Shown here in pieces: positions 1 to 9,252 of a DNA stretch of 64,000 bases. How positions within the stretch are numbered: the first letter of the stretch is position 1; each line of letters starts with the position of its first letter. The position numbers and the translations under genes were made by a program. A model generated the notes under the pieces. The model worked only from the letters and a program-made list of their open reading frames with translations. It was not told the DNA's origin and ran no database searches. The stretch is from Candidatus Eisenbacteria bacterium (lineage in GTDB: Bacteria; Desulfobacterota; Binatia; DP-6), in assembly GCA_035577985.1 (NCBI GenBank), contig DATJZY010000042.1, positions 168,898 through 232,897 of the forward strand, read 5' to 3'.

Positions 1-1736
1 TGGCGTCGTACCTGCTCGCGGCGGTGGTCATGGAACGGCTCGTGACGGCACTCGGCGCCGGCGCGGCCGTCGCGTGGACGGCGGGCGTCGTGTTCGCACT
101 GGGGCCGCTGCGCGCACCCGCGAACGTGCAGACGCTGCAGTATGCGAACGTCTTCCTCGCGCTCGTCGCGCTGGCGCTCGTCCGGCTCCGCGATCAACCG
201 AACGCCCGGCGTGCGATCGCGATAGGCGCCGCCGTGCTGCTGGGTCTCGTGAGCTCGTACTACATGGCGGTGCTCGTGCTCGTCATGGCCGCGGCGTGGA
301 TCGTGCTCGACGCGCCCCCGGGTGGGCGAGCGCGATACACGGCGCTCGCGGGGCTCGCGCTCGTCGCCTCCGTGGCGGTCCTCATGGTCGCGTCCCGTCC
401 GTATTTCGCACGCGGCGCGGCGCTCGGCCCGATCCTGGATCAGATGTCGCAGACCGTCCGCGACGATGCCGCGCGCTACCGCGCCGAGCTCGTCGCGTTC
501 GCGCCGTCGCGCTTCGGCGCGATTCCGCTCGCCCTCGCGGCGTTCGGCGTGCTCGGCCTGCTGCGTCCCGGACCGCCGCGCCGTCTCGCCGTGCTGGGAA
601 TCGCCTGTGCGCTCGTCGGGATCGTCTTCGCGCTGGGTCCGATGCAGCCGGCGTTCGGAATCGACCTGCCGCTGCCGTTCGCGCTGCTCACGGACTCGCC
701 CCTCCGGTTCTTCCGTATGCCGGAGCGGTTCTTGGTCCTCGCGGGTTTCGGAACGGCGCTCCTGGCGGGCGCCGCCCTCGCCGCGATCCCCGGGCGCGCG
801 GGAGCGGCAATCGCGCTGATCACGGCGGCCGCGGTGCTTGTCGATCGCGCGCCGGCCGTGCAAGCGTGGGCACCCGACCGCGTTATCGATCGCGCCACGC
901 GGGGCGTCTACGCTCGCGTCGGGGCCGTCGCCGATTCGGGCGCGCTGCTCGAGCTGCCGCTCCAGGACCGCTCGTGGGCGCTTCTCGAGGTCGACGCGAT
1001 GATCGGCGAGACGATCCACCACCGTCCGATCCTCACCGGCTACACGGGCTACCGCGCCGCGCACCGGCCGCTCCTCCTGTCGCTCATCGCGCGCCTGCCC
1101 GACGCCGACGCATGGGACGCGATCGTCGACCTCACGCACGTGCGCTGGCTCCTCCTGCGCCCGGCGGCCGCGTGGCGCGACGTCGCGACGCGGACCACCC
1201 TGCGCGCGATGGCGGGACAGGTCGTGTTCGACGAGGACGGATGGACGCTCGTGCGCGTCGCCCGAGCGCCGGAACGCGGAGCGTGGTTCGAAGCGCTCGC
1301 GTCCGGTCCGCAGCCGGGGCGCACCGTCCTCGGAGCGCCGCTGTCGGCGCTCGATCCGGGGCGGACACGCGCGGCGCTGTCGCTCGTCGAGGCGCCCGCT
1401 TCGGTCGAGGCGCGCGGGCTCACGGCGCCCGTCGTGCGCGTCGAGAACACGGGACAGACGCCGTGGCCCGTCGCCGTGCCGGCCGATCAGCCCGAGAGGT
1501 TCCGCGTCGCCCTGCTCGCCGAGTGGCGACCGGCGTCGGCTGCCGTCCCGCCGCCGCAATCCGTGCCGCTCCCGTGGGACGTCGCGCCGGCCGACGCGGT
1601 TCGCCTGGGCGCGCGCGTCGGGACGCCGTCGGAGCCGGGCGACTACGTCCTCGCGCTGCGCGTCGTGCAGGAGGGGTCGGCAGCTTTCGCGGATTCGCCG
1701 GCGCTCGAGATCCCATTCACCGTCGCGCCGCGTTGA
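1..1736 (+). CDS. Polytopic membrane protein, 3' part (5' end outside window)
   Basis: The reading frame is open to the left edge of the window, so the N-terminus is missing. About 575 residues are visible. The first half is a series of hydrophobic helices with a short R-F-F-R-M-P-E-R-F motif before another helix, a pattern common in GT-C-fold glycosyltransferase-like and YfhO-like membrane proteins. The C-terminal third (roughly the last 250 residues) is soluble and ends in a beta-rich stretch that could be an extracytoplasmic domain. No catalytic motif can be assigned from what is visible. It is followed 37 bases later by a tRNA gene on the same strand. I infer an envelope polysaccharide or lipid-linked sugar role, weakly; the exact function is unknown. 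Confidence 0.6.
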   Translation, partial: ASYLLAAVVMERLVTALGAGAAVAWTAGVVFALGPLRAPANVQTLQYANVFLALVALALVRLRDQPNARRAIAIGAAVLLGLVSSYYMAVLVLVMAAAWIVLDAPPGGRARYTALAGLALVASVAVLMVASRPYFARGAALGPILDQMSQTVRDDAARYRAELVAFAPSRFGAIPLALAAFGVLGLLRPGPPRRLAVLGIACALVGIVFALGPMQPAFGIDLPLPFALLTDSPLRFFRMPERFLVLAGFGTALLAGAALAAIPGRAGAAIALITAAAVLVDRAPAVQAWAPDRVIDRATRGVYARVGAVADSGALLELPLQDRSWALLEVDAMIGETIHHRPILTGYTGYRAAHRPLLLSLIARLPDADAWDAIVDLTHVRWLLLRPAAAWRDVATRTTLRAMAGQVVFDEDGWTLVRVARAPERGAWFEALASGPQPGRTVLGAPLSALDPGRTRAALSLVEAPASVEARGLTAPVVRVENTGQTPWPVAVPADQPERFRVALLAEWRPASAAVPPPQSVPLPWDVAPADAVRLGARVGTPSEPGDYVLALRVVQEGSAAFADSPALEIPFTVAPR

Positions 1737-1773
1737 CACCCCACGGAGCCGTTGGTACCTACCGACTCCACCC

Positions 1774-1855
<82 letters not shown>

Positions 1856-1866
1856 CTTCGGCTTCC

Positions 1867-1890
1867 GCGGTCACTCATCGTTGTGACCGC
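1867..1890. terminator. Hairpin downstream of tRNA-Leu
   Basis: A perfect 8-bp inverted repeat, GCGGTCAC and GTGACCGC, has an 8-base loop. It lies between the tRNA and the 3' end of the convergent gene at 1923-3527, where a bidirectional transcription stop would be expected. No T tract follows, so this rests on position and stem only. Confidence 0.45.
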
Positions 1891-1922
1891 CAGGCCAGCT
1901 GTGGTGGCGCGCGGCGGCCGCG

Positions 1923-3527
1923 TCAGAGCCCGGCGCGCGCGGCATCGACGCGCGCACGCAGCTCGGCGGCCAGGGCGCGGAGCGCGTCCCGGCACGCGGC
2001 GGGGAGCCGTCGCGACACCTTCGGCCGGCCGAGAGCGGCCGCCGCCTTTCCGAACAGGCGCGACGCTCTGGCGAGCTGCTTCTTCGCCTTCGCCGGGGTC
2101 GCGCCGTCGCTCGCATGGGCGCCCTTGCAGGCCTGCATCCACGGGTGGGCGACGCTCCCGGGCGGCGGCGTGACGCCGCAGGCCGGCACCGTATTGCCGG
2201 CGCACAGGCACTCGACGGCGGCCAGGTCCGCAAGGTCGTCGCAGCCGCCCGGCAATGTCGTGGTGGTCGTGGTCGAGCTCCCCGGTGCGGACGTGGTGCT
2301 CGTGGACGTAGTCCCCGGCTCCGACGTGGAGGTCGTGGAAGAGGTGTCCGCCACCGACGTGCTCGTGGTCGTCGAGGTCGTACCGCACGGCTCGAAGTCG
2401 ACGCGGCAACCGGTGCAGCGCATGCACGCCGACGCGAGCGCCGGAACCGACACGTCCGCGGCGCAGCTCGCGACGACGTCGCCCGACTGCGCCATCGGGC
2501 AGTCGCACTCTTCGCCGCAATCGGCCTGATGGACGCCGTCGCCGCAGTATGCCTCCGCGGCGCAAGTCGGCAGCGTGGTGGGCGGCACGAAGGTAGTCGA
2601 GGTCGAGGTGGTCGTCGTGACCGTGATCTCGTCGGCTGGCGGGGCGTGGCCGAAATCGAACCCGCTCTGGCCCACGACGCCGTGGCCATCGGCGTCGGTC
2701 ACCAGCACGTAGGCGGTGTCGAGACCGCTCGCCGAATTGTCCGACATGTCCGTGCCGACGTTGCTGAGGAAGTAGTCGCCTGCGATCGCGATCGCCCAGA
2801 GCGTCACGCCGAACTGCAGGAGGACCGGGTCGCCAGCCGTGAGACCACCGATCACCTTGTCGTTGGAGATCCCACCACACCCCTGCTCGCGGGTTCCGAG
2901 GCCGTCGATGAACCGGCTCCCGTCGCCGGTGAAGACGTCCGCCCCCACGGTCTGCGAGATGCCGACATGCCCGAGCCCGTACCCTGGACTCCCGACCACG
3001 GGCACCGCGCTGGTGTCCACGCAGTCGAACTGGACGTGCAGGTTGAGCGACGTCGGGCTGCCGACCGGTATTCCCGTCGTGGCCGGGGGCACGACGATCT
3101 CGCTGAAGCTCCCGGACACCGACACGCCCGCGTACGCCCGTAGCGGGTTCGGCCCGAGCAGGACGCGCGTAGGGAAGGCGTCGGCAAAGGCCGACACCCA
3201 GAGCCGGAGAGCGCCCATCCGGCTGCGCACGAAACCCTGGAAGCCGGCGTGGCTGGCGAACAGCGACGTCAGCCCCGGACCGAAGTGCAGGGCCGTGTCG
3301 GTCCCGCCGCGCACCGTGAGCTCCTTGGAGACGTTGGGCACGTCGTGGCGCACTTCGGAGAGGATGTTGCCCGCGGCAGGCGACGCGGGGATGAGGATCG
3401 TACCCGTCGTCACGATCGCGATCGCGTCGAACCGCTCCGCCGTCAAGTCGGCCGCGGCGGGGATCGCTGCGACGAGTACGAGCAGGAGGAGCAGCAGCAG
3501 GAGACGGCAGGGCAACGGATGTCGCAT
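1923..3527 (-). CDS. Secreted Thr-linker, Cys-rich protein of unknown function
   Basis: A 534-residue protein starting at ATG 3527 with a clear signal peptide (a run of leucines ending near AAIPAAADL). Residues about 30-290 form a beta-type domain of unknown fold. A Thr-rich linker follows, then a Cys-rich segment with C-G-D-G-V-H and G-E-E-C-D motifs like DUF4215/Myxococcus repeats. A second long Thr/Ser-Pro linker comes next, and the last 100 residues are helical, with Lys/Arg and paired Cys. This modular style (globular domain, TTTT-P linker, small Cys domain) suggests a cell-surface or extracellular protein. The gene stands alone. I do not recognise a function. Confidence 0.75.
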   Translation of the reverse strand: MRHPLPCRLLLLLLLLVLVAAIPAAADLTAERFDAIAIVTTGTILIPASPAAGNILSEVRHDVPNVSKELTVRGGTDTALHFGPGLTSLFASHAGFQGFVRSRMGALRLWVSAFADAFPTRVLLGPNPLRAYAGVSVSGSFSEIVVPPATTGIPVGSPTSLNLHVQFDCVDTSAVPVVGSPGYGLGHVGISQTVGADVFTGDGSRFIDGLGTREQGCGGISNDKVIGGLTAGDPVLLQFGVTLWAIAIAGDYFLSNVGTDMSDNSASGLDTAYVLVTDADGHGVVGQSGFDFGHAPPADEITVTTTTSTSTTFVPPTTLPTCAAEAYCGDGVHQADCGEECDCPMAQSGDVVASCAADVSVPALASACMRCTGCRVDFEPCGTTSTTTSTSVADTSSTTSTSEPGTTSTSTTSAPGSSTTTTTTLPGGCDDLADLAAVECLCAGNTVPACGVTPPPGSVAHPWMQACKGAHASDGATPAKAKKQLARASRLFGKAAAALGRPKVSRRLPAACRDALRALAAELRARVDAARAGL

Positions 3528-3532
3528 ACGCT

Positions 3533-3548
3533 CGCCCTCGCGAGGGCG
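3533..3548. promoter_or_regulatory. 16-bp perfect palindrome in leader of the secreted protein
   Basis: CGCCCTCGCGAGGGCG is a perfect palindrome located 6-21 bases upstream of the ATG at 3527 on the minus strand, exactly where the ribosome binding site should be. It could be an operator, or a hairpin masking the GAGGGCGAG ribosome binding site. Palindromes of this GC content can arise by chance. Confidence 0.25.
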
Positions 3549-3614
3549 TCAAGCCGCGGCGAGGTCGCAAAGTGCTTCGTCGCGTCGCGTGCTCGGGCGA
3601 CGTCCGCCCCCGCG

Positions 3615-4148
3615 TCAGGGTATCGTCGACACTGCGTGGAGCGGGCGTACGATGCCGAGGTTCGCGAAGGGCACCGTGCCCGCGGCGTACGGGTTCCCGA
3701 TACCGGATATCTGAGTGCGACAACAACCGCCGTGCGGCGTGATCGACGTGCAGCCGTAGCTGCGGTTGGTCCTCTCGATCGAGTTGATCATTCCGGCCGT
3801 CGTTGGTGTCATCGGGAAGAACACCGTATCGGCCACGGTCTGCACGACCGGGATCGAGCCGCCACCCCCGACCAGCGGCGTTCCCGTGCAGTCGCCCGAT
3901 TCATAGCTGACGATTCCGGTGGGATCGCCGCCGAGATTGAGACCGAGCAGGACCGGCTCGCCGACCGGTGAGGTCTTCACGAGCACGAACGTCAGCTGGA
4001 ATTCGTCCCCGAGCCCGAGCGCATTGAGGAAGTCCTCGGTGAAGACCACGGGACCGACGAGCTTGCCGCCGGCGTCGACGGCTTCGAGCGGCGGCGGTCC
4101 CTGCATGCCCGCCGCTCCCGGATTTCCACTCGGGCCGGGCGCGCCCAC
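3615..4148 (-). CDS. Collagen-like secreted protein, body separated from its signal peptide by TGA
   Basis: From GTG 4148 the product is 177 residues, opening with Gly-X-Pro repeats (GAPGPSGNPGAAGMQGPP). A beta-rich domain with paired cysteines follows (ESGDCTG, YGCTS, GGCCRT). Directly upstream, in the same frame and without another start codon, lie residues CRRKESPLSLASV, which match the conserved block that precedes the collagen-like repeat in a common family of secreted proteins. Further upstream, still in frame, is a signal peptide starting at ATG 4301. The two are split only by a TGA at 4221-4223. So the gene most likely runs 4301-3615 and is interrupted by nonsense mutation, read-through, or a base error. 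As annotated from 4148 it would lack an export signal. Confidence 0.55.
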   Translation of the reverse strand: MGAPGPSGNPGAAGMQGPPPLEAVDAGGKLVGPVVFTEDFLNALGLGDEFQLTFVLVKTSPVGEPVLLGLNLGGDPTGIVSYESGDCTGTPLVGGGGSIPVVQTVADTVFFPMTPTTAGMINSIERTNRSYGCTSITPHGGCCRTQISGIGNPYAAGTVPFANLGIVRPLHAVSTIP

Positions 4149-4301
4149 CGAGGCCAGCGAGAGCGGCGACTCCTTCCGGCGGCAGGCTGCACGCGCGACG
4201 AGGGTGTGAGCGCGCGTCTCTCACAGGACGAGCGGCGCGGCGTCGGCGACGCGGGCGAGCACCACGAGCGCGACCACCTGAAGGAATCGCGTCGCCGTCA
4301 T
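4149..4301 (-). pseudogene. Signal-peptide part of the same frame, ended by in-frame TGA
   Basis: ATG 4301 begins 26 codons reading MTATRFLQVVALVVLARVADA-APLVL, a typical Sec signal peptide with an A-D-A cleavage region, then TGA at 4223-4221. The frame continues without shift through ETRAHTLVARAACRRKE into the collagen-like body at 4148. The TGA sits where relatives usually carry the first Cys of a Cys pair, one base change from TGC, TGT or TGG. I infer this is the true 5' end of the downstream gene. Confidence 0.5.
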
Positions 4302-4346
4302 GGGACCACCGCCCGGAACGGCGGAACGAACCCCAGGGTATCTCGC

Positions 4347-5048
4347 CTACTCGTCTCGCTGCTGGCGATGCGACATCTGCATCGATACGAGCCGGGCGAG
4401 CGTGAGGGCGGGAAAGAGCTGCCCGATCACTCCTTCGAGATTCGCGAGCGAGCGGGCGACGGGGTTGACGGGCGTGATGTCGCCGTACCCGACCGTCGTC
4501 AGCGTCGACATGCTGAAGTAGATCAGCCGGGCCGTCAGAGTCTGTGGTGGGAGGCCCGTGGTCGGAAAGCTGAAGGCCACGGGATCGCCCAACGCGACCA
4601 GCTTGTACGCTAGCGCCCACGCGTAGGAGAGCAGCAGGTAGGCGGCGACCGCTCCCTGGATGCGGCGCAGGTCGATCGGTCCCGGCGCATACGCCTGGGC
4701 GAGGACCACGGCGGTGAGGACGACGCAGAACGCCAGTGACGCGACGGTGTCGGCGCACGCGAGGCAGGCGCTCGGGTGACCGTAGCTCGTCCATCGGATG
4801 AGGACGCTGACGACGCCGAGCGTGCCGAGGAGGACGGTGACACCGCGATGCCAGCGGCTCCTGAGCGCGATCGGCGTGGCCGCGACGACGAAGAGCGAGT
4901 AGACGACGGGCTGGACTGCGCCCGGCGTCTCCCGGAACTGGATGATGGGAACGAGGATGAAGATGTCGACGACGAGCAGGGCCTCGAGGACGCTGAGGCT
5001 CCAGTCGCTCAACCAGAAGCGTGCGACGGACTCGCGGCGAGACGACAT
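4347..5048 (-). CDS. Potassium channel family protein (TVGYGD filter)
   Basis: A 233-residue membrane protein starting at ATG 5048 (MSSRRES). Four or more hydrophobic segments precede a final pore module. A transmembrane helix (YLLLSYAWALAYKL) is followed by a pore loop with TLTTVGYGDITP, the K+ selectivity filter, then a last helix near the C-terminus. The layout is like small voltage-independent 'Ion_trans_2' channels with extra N-terminal helices. There is no RCK or cyclic-nucleotide domain, so gating is unknown. It is divergent from the arylsulfatase gene, with 244 bases between the two start codons, and has no operon partner. Confidence 0.85.
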   Translation of the reverse strand: MSSRRESVARFWLSDWSLSVLEALLVVDIFILVPIIQFRETPGAVQPVVYSLFVVAATPIALRSRWHRGVTVLLGTLGVVSVLIRWTSYGHPSACLACADTVASLAFCVVLTAVVLAQAYAPGPIDLRRIQGAVAAYLLLSYAWALAYKLVALGDPVAFSFPTTGLPPQTLTARLIYFSMSTLTTVGYGDITPVNPVARSLANLEGVIGQLFPALTLARLVSMQMSHRQQRDE

Positions 5049-5165
5049 TCGGACCGCCGTACATGCGGGCGGCCCCGTCCGGCAACTGCCCGGTCGTTCC
5101 CCATCGAGCGGGCACTCTCGATCTCGACATGTGGCCGGACAGATGGGGGCCCACCCGGCACGATG

Positions 5166-5183
5166 TGGCGCGAAATGGCAAGA
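5166..5183 (+). repeat. 18-bp motif TGGCGCGAAATGGCAAGA, copy 1
   Basis: The sequence is identical to 44503-44520, in the same orientation and also upstream of a gene for a secreted protein. Here it lies 110 bases before the arylsulfatase ATG. The first half resembles a sigma-54 -24 box, but GG and GC are 9 rather than 10 bases apart. It may be a promoter or binding site. The rest of the 244-base divergent region (5049-5292) shows no other clear signal. Confidence 0.45.
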
Positions 5184-5292
5184 TCGCGGACGCCGGAGGT
5201 GAAACGATCTAAGAGGCCGTCTACGCATGGGTGGTGTCGCGCCTTTGACGCCTGCGAGATCGACGGCCTGCCTACAAGCGAGGGGAGCCACG

Positions 5293-7788
5293 ATGCGTCG
5301 ACACAACACGGCGGTACTGGTCATAGCGATCGGGATCGCCACTCTCGGCACCGTGGCCGTTGCCCAGCAAATCAACGGGGTTCCGGGCTCGCCGAGCGCC
5401 ACGATGTCGATCGATGGCAAGCAGCTACCGCCACCCGAGCCCAAGTTCGGCGGTGTGATCAAGGAAAAAGCGTCGGACTCCAAGGCCTGGTGGCCGCCCA
5501 CCGTCGTTCCGCCGAAGGGCGCACCCAACGTGCTCCTCATCATGACCGACGACTGCGGGTTCGGCGCGCCGAGTACGTTCGGCGGCGTCATCCCGACACC
5601 GGCCCTGGACCGCATCGCGAACGCGGGGCTGCGCTACACGCAGTTCCACTCCACCGCGTTGTGCTCGCCGACGCGCGCGGCCCTCATTACCGGACGCAAC
5701 CATCACGTGGTCGGCTATGGTGTCGTGGGCGAAGCAGCAACCGGATTCCCGGGGTACGACTCCGTCATCCGGAAGGATACCGGCACGATCGGGCGCATCC
5801 TCAAGGAGCACGGGTACGCGACCTCGTGGTTCGGCAAGGACCACAACACGCCCTTCTACCAGGCGAGCCAGGCCGGACCGTTCGACCAGTGGCCCATCGG
5901 GATGGGCTTCGACTACTTCTACGGGTTCATCGGCGGCGACACGAGCCAGTGGCAGCCGAACCTCTTCCGTAACACGACGGCCATCTATCCCTTCGCTGGC
6001 AATCCCGGTTGGAACCTCACCACGGCGATGGCCGACGATGCCATCGCGTACATGAAGCAGCTGAGCGAGGTCGCTCCCGACAAACCCTTCTTCGTCTACT
6101 ACGTGCCCGGCGGCACGCACGCGCCGCACCACCCGACGCCGGAATGGATCTCCAAGATCAGCGACATGCACCTCTTCGACGGCGGCTGGAACAAGCTCCG
6201 CGAGACGATCCTCGAGAACCAGAAGCGGCTCGGCATCATGCCGGCCAACGCCCAGCTGACGGCATGGCCGAAGGACTTGCCGCAGTGGGACTCGCTCAGT
6301 TGGGACGAGAAGAAGCTCTTCATCCGGCAGGCCGACGTGTACGGCGCATATCTCGCCTACACCGACCATGAGATCGGGCGGGTCATTCAGGCCGTCGAGG
6401 ACATGGGCAAGCTCGACGACACGTTGATCATCTTCATCAGCGGCGACAACGGCGCGAGCGCCGAGGGCATGCTCAACGGGACGCCGAACGAGTTCACGAC
6501 CTTCAACGGCGTGGCCGTCCCCGTCAAGGATCAGTTCCTGTGGTACGAGTTCTGGGGATCGGAGCGGACGTTCCCACACTTTGCGGCGGCTTGGGCATGG
6601 GCGCTCGACGCGCCGTTCAAGTGGGTCAAACAGGTCGCCTCGCATCGCGGCGGAACGGCGCAAGGCGTGGCCATGTCGTGGCCCGGCCACATCAAGGACG
6701 TGGGCGGCATCCGGCATCAGTTCCACCACATCATCGACATCGTGCCGACCATCCTCGAAGCGACCGGCATCGCCCCGCCCGACTCCATCGACGGCATCGG
6801 GCAGCGTCCCATCGAAGGCGTGAGCATGGCGTACACGTGGGACAAGGCGAACGCCGCCGCGCCCACCCGGCACACGACGCAGTACTTCGAGATGCTGGGG
6901 AACCGCGCCATCTACCACGACGGCTGGATGGCGCTGACGAGCCCGGTGACCATTCCGTGGGAGCTGAGCACCGCTGCGCCGCCGGACGTGATCACCGGCT
7001 ACAACTGGGAGCTCTACAACCTGAACGAGGACCCCACCGAGTCCAACGATCTCGCCGCCAAGATGCCGGACAGGCTCAAGGAGATGCAGGACCTCTTCTA
7101 CGCCGAAGCGAAGAAGTACGACGTCCTGCCGCTCGACAACTCGACGCTCGCGCGCTTTCTCACGCCGCGTCCGAGCGCGACGGCCGGACGAAAGAGCTTC
7201 ACGTATTCGGGCACCTTGAGCGGCGTGCCGGCCAGCGCCGCCCCCAACATCCTGGACAAGTCCTACACCATCACGGCCGAGGTCGAGATTCCCGATGGCG
7301 GCGCGGAAGGCATGATCGTCACGGAGGGCGGGCGCTTCGGCGGCTACGGCCTCTTCCTGAGCAAGGGCGAGCTGGGCATCGGGCGGGGTAAGCCCGTGTT
7401 TCTCTACAATCTGCTCGACTTGAAGCGGACGACCTGGGAAGGGCCCGAGCTCAAGGCGGGCAAGCACACCATCGTGTTCGACTTCAAGTTCGATGGTCCC
7501 GGCTTCGGCAAGGGCGGCACGGGGGTGCTGTCCGTGGACGGCAAGGAAGTGGCCAGGAACACCATGGACCACACCACGCCCATCACGTTCCCGGAGGACG
7601 AAGACTTCGACATCGGAGAGGACACCCGTACGCCGGTCGCCCTCCTCGAGTATCGCTACGATTGCCCGTTCAAGTTCACCGGCACGATCGACAAGCTGAC
7701 CTTCGAGCTCGGTCCGGCACAGTACACGGAAGAAGATCGCAAGCAGCTTCCGGCCGTCGCCGACCGCGTCGCCCGCGCGAAGGACTAG
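5293..7788 (+). CDS. Arylsulfatase (sulfatase family, formylglycine enzyme)
   Basis: An 831-residue product from ATG 5293, chosen because it follows GAGGGGAGCC and begins a signal peptide (MRRHNTAVLVIAIG...VAVA); upstream in-frame codons lack these. The sulfatase fold starts with NVLLIMTDDCGFG, whose Asp residues bind Ca. The maturation motif C-S-P-T-R has the Cys-124 that would become formylglycine, followed by A-A-L-I-T-G-R. A second metal site, ISGDNGAS, lies in the middle. About 180 C-terminal residues form a beta-sandwich extension. It is predicted to be periplasmic and to hydrolyse sulfate esters; the substrate is unknown. Maturation needs a formylglycine-generating enzyme not present in this window. 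A small membrane protein follows 12 bases downstream. Confidence 0.92.
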   Translation: MRRHNTAVLVIAIGIATLGTVAVAQQINGVPGSPSATMSIDGKQLPPPEPKFGGVIKEKASDSKAWWPPTVVPPKGAPNVLLIMTDDCGFGAPSTFGGVIPTPALDRIANAGLRYTQFHSTALCSPTRAALITGRNHHVVGYGVVGEAATGFPGYDSVIRKDTGTIGRILKEHGYATSWFGKDHNTPFYQASQAGPFDQWPIGMGFDYFYGFIGGDTSQWQPNLFRNTTAIYPFAGNPGWNLTTAMADDAIAYMKQLSEVAPDKPFFVYYVPGGTHAPHHPTPEWISKISDMHLFDGGWNKLRETILENQKRLGIMPANAQLTAWPKDLPQWDSLSWDEKKLFIRQADVYGAYLAYTDHEIGRVIQAVEDMGKLDDTLIIFISGDNGASAEGMLNGTPNEFTTFNGVAVPVKDQFLWYEFWGSERTFPHFAAAWAWALDAPFKWVKQVASHRGGTAQGVAMSWPGHIKDVGGIRHQFHHIIDIVPTILEATGIAPPDSIDGIGQRPIEGVSMAYTWDKANAAAPTRHTTQYFEMLGNRAIYHDGWMALTSPVTIPWELSTAAPPDVITGYNWELYNLNEDPTESNDLAAKMPDRLKEMQDLFYAEAKKYDVLPLDNSTLARFLTPRPSATAGRKSFTYSGTLSGVPASAAPNILDKSYTITAEVEIPDGGAEGMIVTEGGRFGGYGLFLSKGELGIGRGKPVFLYNLLDLKRTTWEGPELKAGKHTIVFDFKFDGPGFGKGGTGVLSVDGKEVARNTMDHTTPITFPEDEDFDIGEDTRTPVALLEYRYDCPFKFTGTIDKLTFELGPAQYTEEDRKQLPAVADRVARAKD

Positions 7789-7800
7789 ACGCCGAGGCCG

Positions 7801-8157
7801 ATGACCCTACTGACCATCGCCGCCGCCGTCGAGGCGGCCACCGGCGCGGCACTCCTGGTCGTTCCGCCGGTCGTCGTACGCCTGTTGCTCGGCGCGGAGG
7901 CTGCCGGAGTCTCCATTCCGATCTGTCGTGTGACCGGCATCGCCTTGTTCGCCTTGAGCGTGGCGTCCTGGCCGGGCCCGGCCTTGTTGGGCATGTTGAC
8001 CTACGGCACGCTCATCACGGTGTACCTCTCGTCTCTCGGCATCTCGGGCGAGTGGGTTGGGCCGCTCTTGTGGCCGGCCGTGGTGGCCCACGCCGCCATC
8101 ACGGTGCTTCTCGCCCGGCTGCAGCTCGCACCGCGCGGTCGACACGAGCCACGCTGA
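7801..8157 (+). CDS. Small membrane protein of unknown function
   Basis: A 118-residue protein from ATG 7801, 12 bases after the arylsulfatase stop, so probably co-transcribed. It has about four short hydrophobic segments and a basic C-terminus (RLQLAPRGRHEPR). No enzymatic motif is seen. Similar small proteins often sit beside secreted sulfatases and oxidoreductases, but I cannot name a family. The 114 bases to the next, convergent gene hold no recognisable signal. Confidence 0.7.
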   Translation: MTLLTIAAAVEAATGAALLVVPPVVVRLLLGAEAAGVSIPICRVTGIALFALSVASWPGPALLGMLTYGTLITVYLSSLGISGEWVGPLLWPAVVAHAAITVLLARLQLAPRGRHEPR

Positions 8158-8271
8158 GCGCGTCGCTAGCCGAGAGGCCGCTCGATCATGGGGATCACGC
8201 GGGAGTTGCGATTCCAATGGCCCGCCCCGGTTCAACTGGCGGTCACCGCGAGCGCCACGCGCACCGACCTG

Positions 8272-9252
8272 CTACTCGCCCGCCCCCTGCAGGGCGCCGC
8301 GGATGAGCGGCTGGTTCGCGAGCCCCAGCGCCTCGACGATGTCCGGCGCGAGCAGCCCCGCGCGCCGGGCGCTCTTCAAGAGGTGCGGCACCTTCACGCC
8401 CGAGGCCGCATCGGCGAGCTCGCGCGCGTTCAATTCACGCTGCTCGCGCAGCATCGCGGGCCCGAGCGTCTCCGCGTCGCGGACGCCGGCCTCCTTCAGG
8501 CGGCGCACGACGCGCGAGAGGAAGATGGGACCCGGCTTGTCCAGGAGCGAGCCCAGGATCTGCGCGAGCCAGTGGCGGGCGAAGCCGATGCGCTTCGGCT
8601 GCGGCTGACGGCGCAGCCACTCGGCGACGTACAGGACGCCGAAACCCATGTGACGGCTCTCGTCGCGGGTGATGAGCTCGATCACGCGGCGGAGGAGCGG
8701 ATGCGTCGCGTGGTCGCGCAGGCCTTCGAAGATGCTCATGGCGAAGCCCTCGAGGAAGAACTGCTCGGTCGCGATCAGCTCGAGCGGGTCGTCCTCGGCG
8801 AGGAGCGCGTCGAACATCATCTCCGTGCCGCCGTCGATGTCCTCGGGCTCCTCGCCCATGCGATCGAGGAATCGACGGTACGCGAGATGATGGCGTGCCT
8901 CGTCCATCGCCTGCGCGGCGGCGTGGTTGCGGTAGTCCTCCTCGCGCAGCACGAGCACGAGCTTCGCACACACGTTCTGGGCCACGCTCTCGCCCACCTG
9001 CAGGATGTTCAGCATCCGCCCCAGGGAGCGGCGGGTGGCGTACGTCTGTACGGACTGCGGCAACGACCGGAAGGTCGGTGTCCCTCCGTACGCCGCCCAC
9101 TCGGGTGCGACGAGGGGATCGTCGGCGCCGACCGCGACGCTCCAGTCGACGTCGTTCTCGATGTCCCAGTCGGCGGAGTGCGCCTTCGCGAAGAGCGCGT
9201 TGATGCCGGGATGGCCGGTGTTGTGGAGCCTCACGAGATCGCGCGTCCGCAT
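8272..9252 (-). CDS. Ferritin-like diiron protein
   Basis: A 326-residue soluble protein from ATG 9252. Two helical metal-binding signatures are visible: E-E-D-Y-R-N-H with D-E-A-R-H-H in the first half, and E-Q-F-F-L-E-G with D-E-S-R-H-M-G-F-G in the second. These are the E/D-x-x-H pairs of a four-helix-bundle diiron centre as in ribonucleotide reductase R2, AurF-like N-oxygenases and related 'ferritin-like' oxygenases. Such proteins oxidise small molecules with O2; the substrate here is not evident. It is transcribed alone, divergent from the flavin-type protein at 9333. Confidence 0.8.
   Translation of the reverse strand: MRTRDLVRLHNTGHPGINALFAKAHSADWDIENDVDWSVAVGADDPLVAPEWAAYGGTPTFRSLPQSVQTYATRRSLGRMLNILQVGESVAQNVCAKLVLVLREEDYRNHAAAQAMDEARHHLAYRRFLDRMGEEPEDIDGGTEMMFDALLAEDDPLELIATEQFFLEGFAMSIFEGLRDHATHPLLRRVIELITRDESRHMGFGVLYVAEWLRRQPQPKRIGFARHWLAQILGSLLDKPGPIFLSRVVRRLKEAGVRDAETLGPAMLREQRELNARELADAASGVKVPHLLKSARRAGLLAPDIVEALGLANQPLIRGALQGAGE

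Noticed and set aside
4221..4223. TGA as selenocysteine
   Set aside because: No redox motif surrounds it and no selenocysteine machinery is in the window; nonsense mutation or base error is simpler. Left open in the finding.
5425..7572. Over-700-codon minus frame opposite the arylsulfatase
   Set aside because: It mirrors the coding frame, has no recognisable domain and no ribosome site; the plus frame shows full sulfatase motifs.
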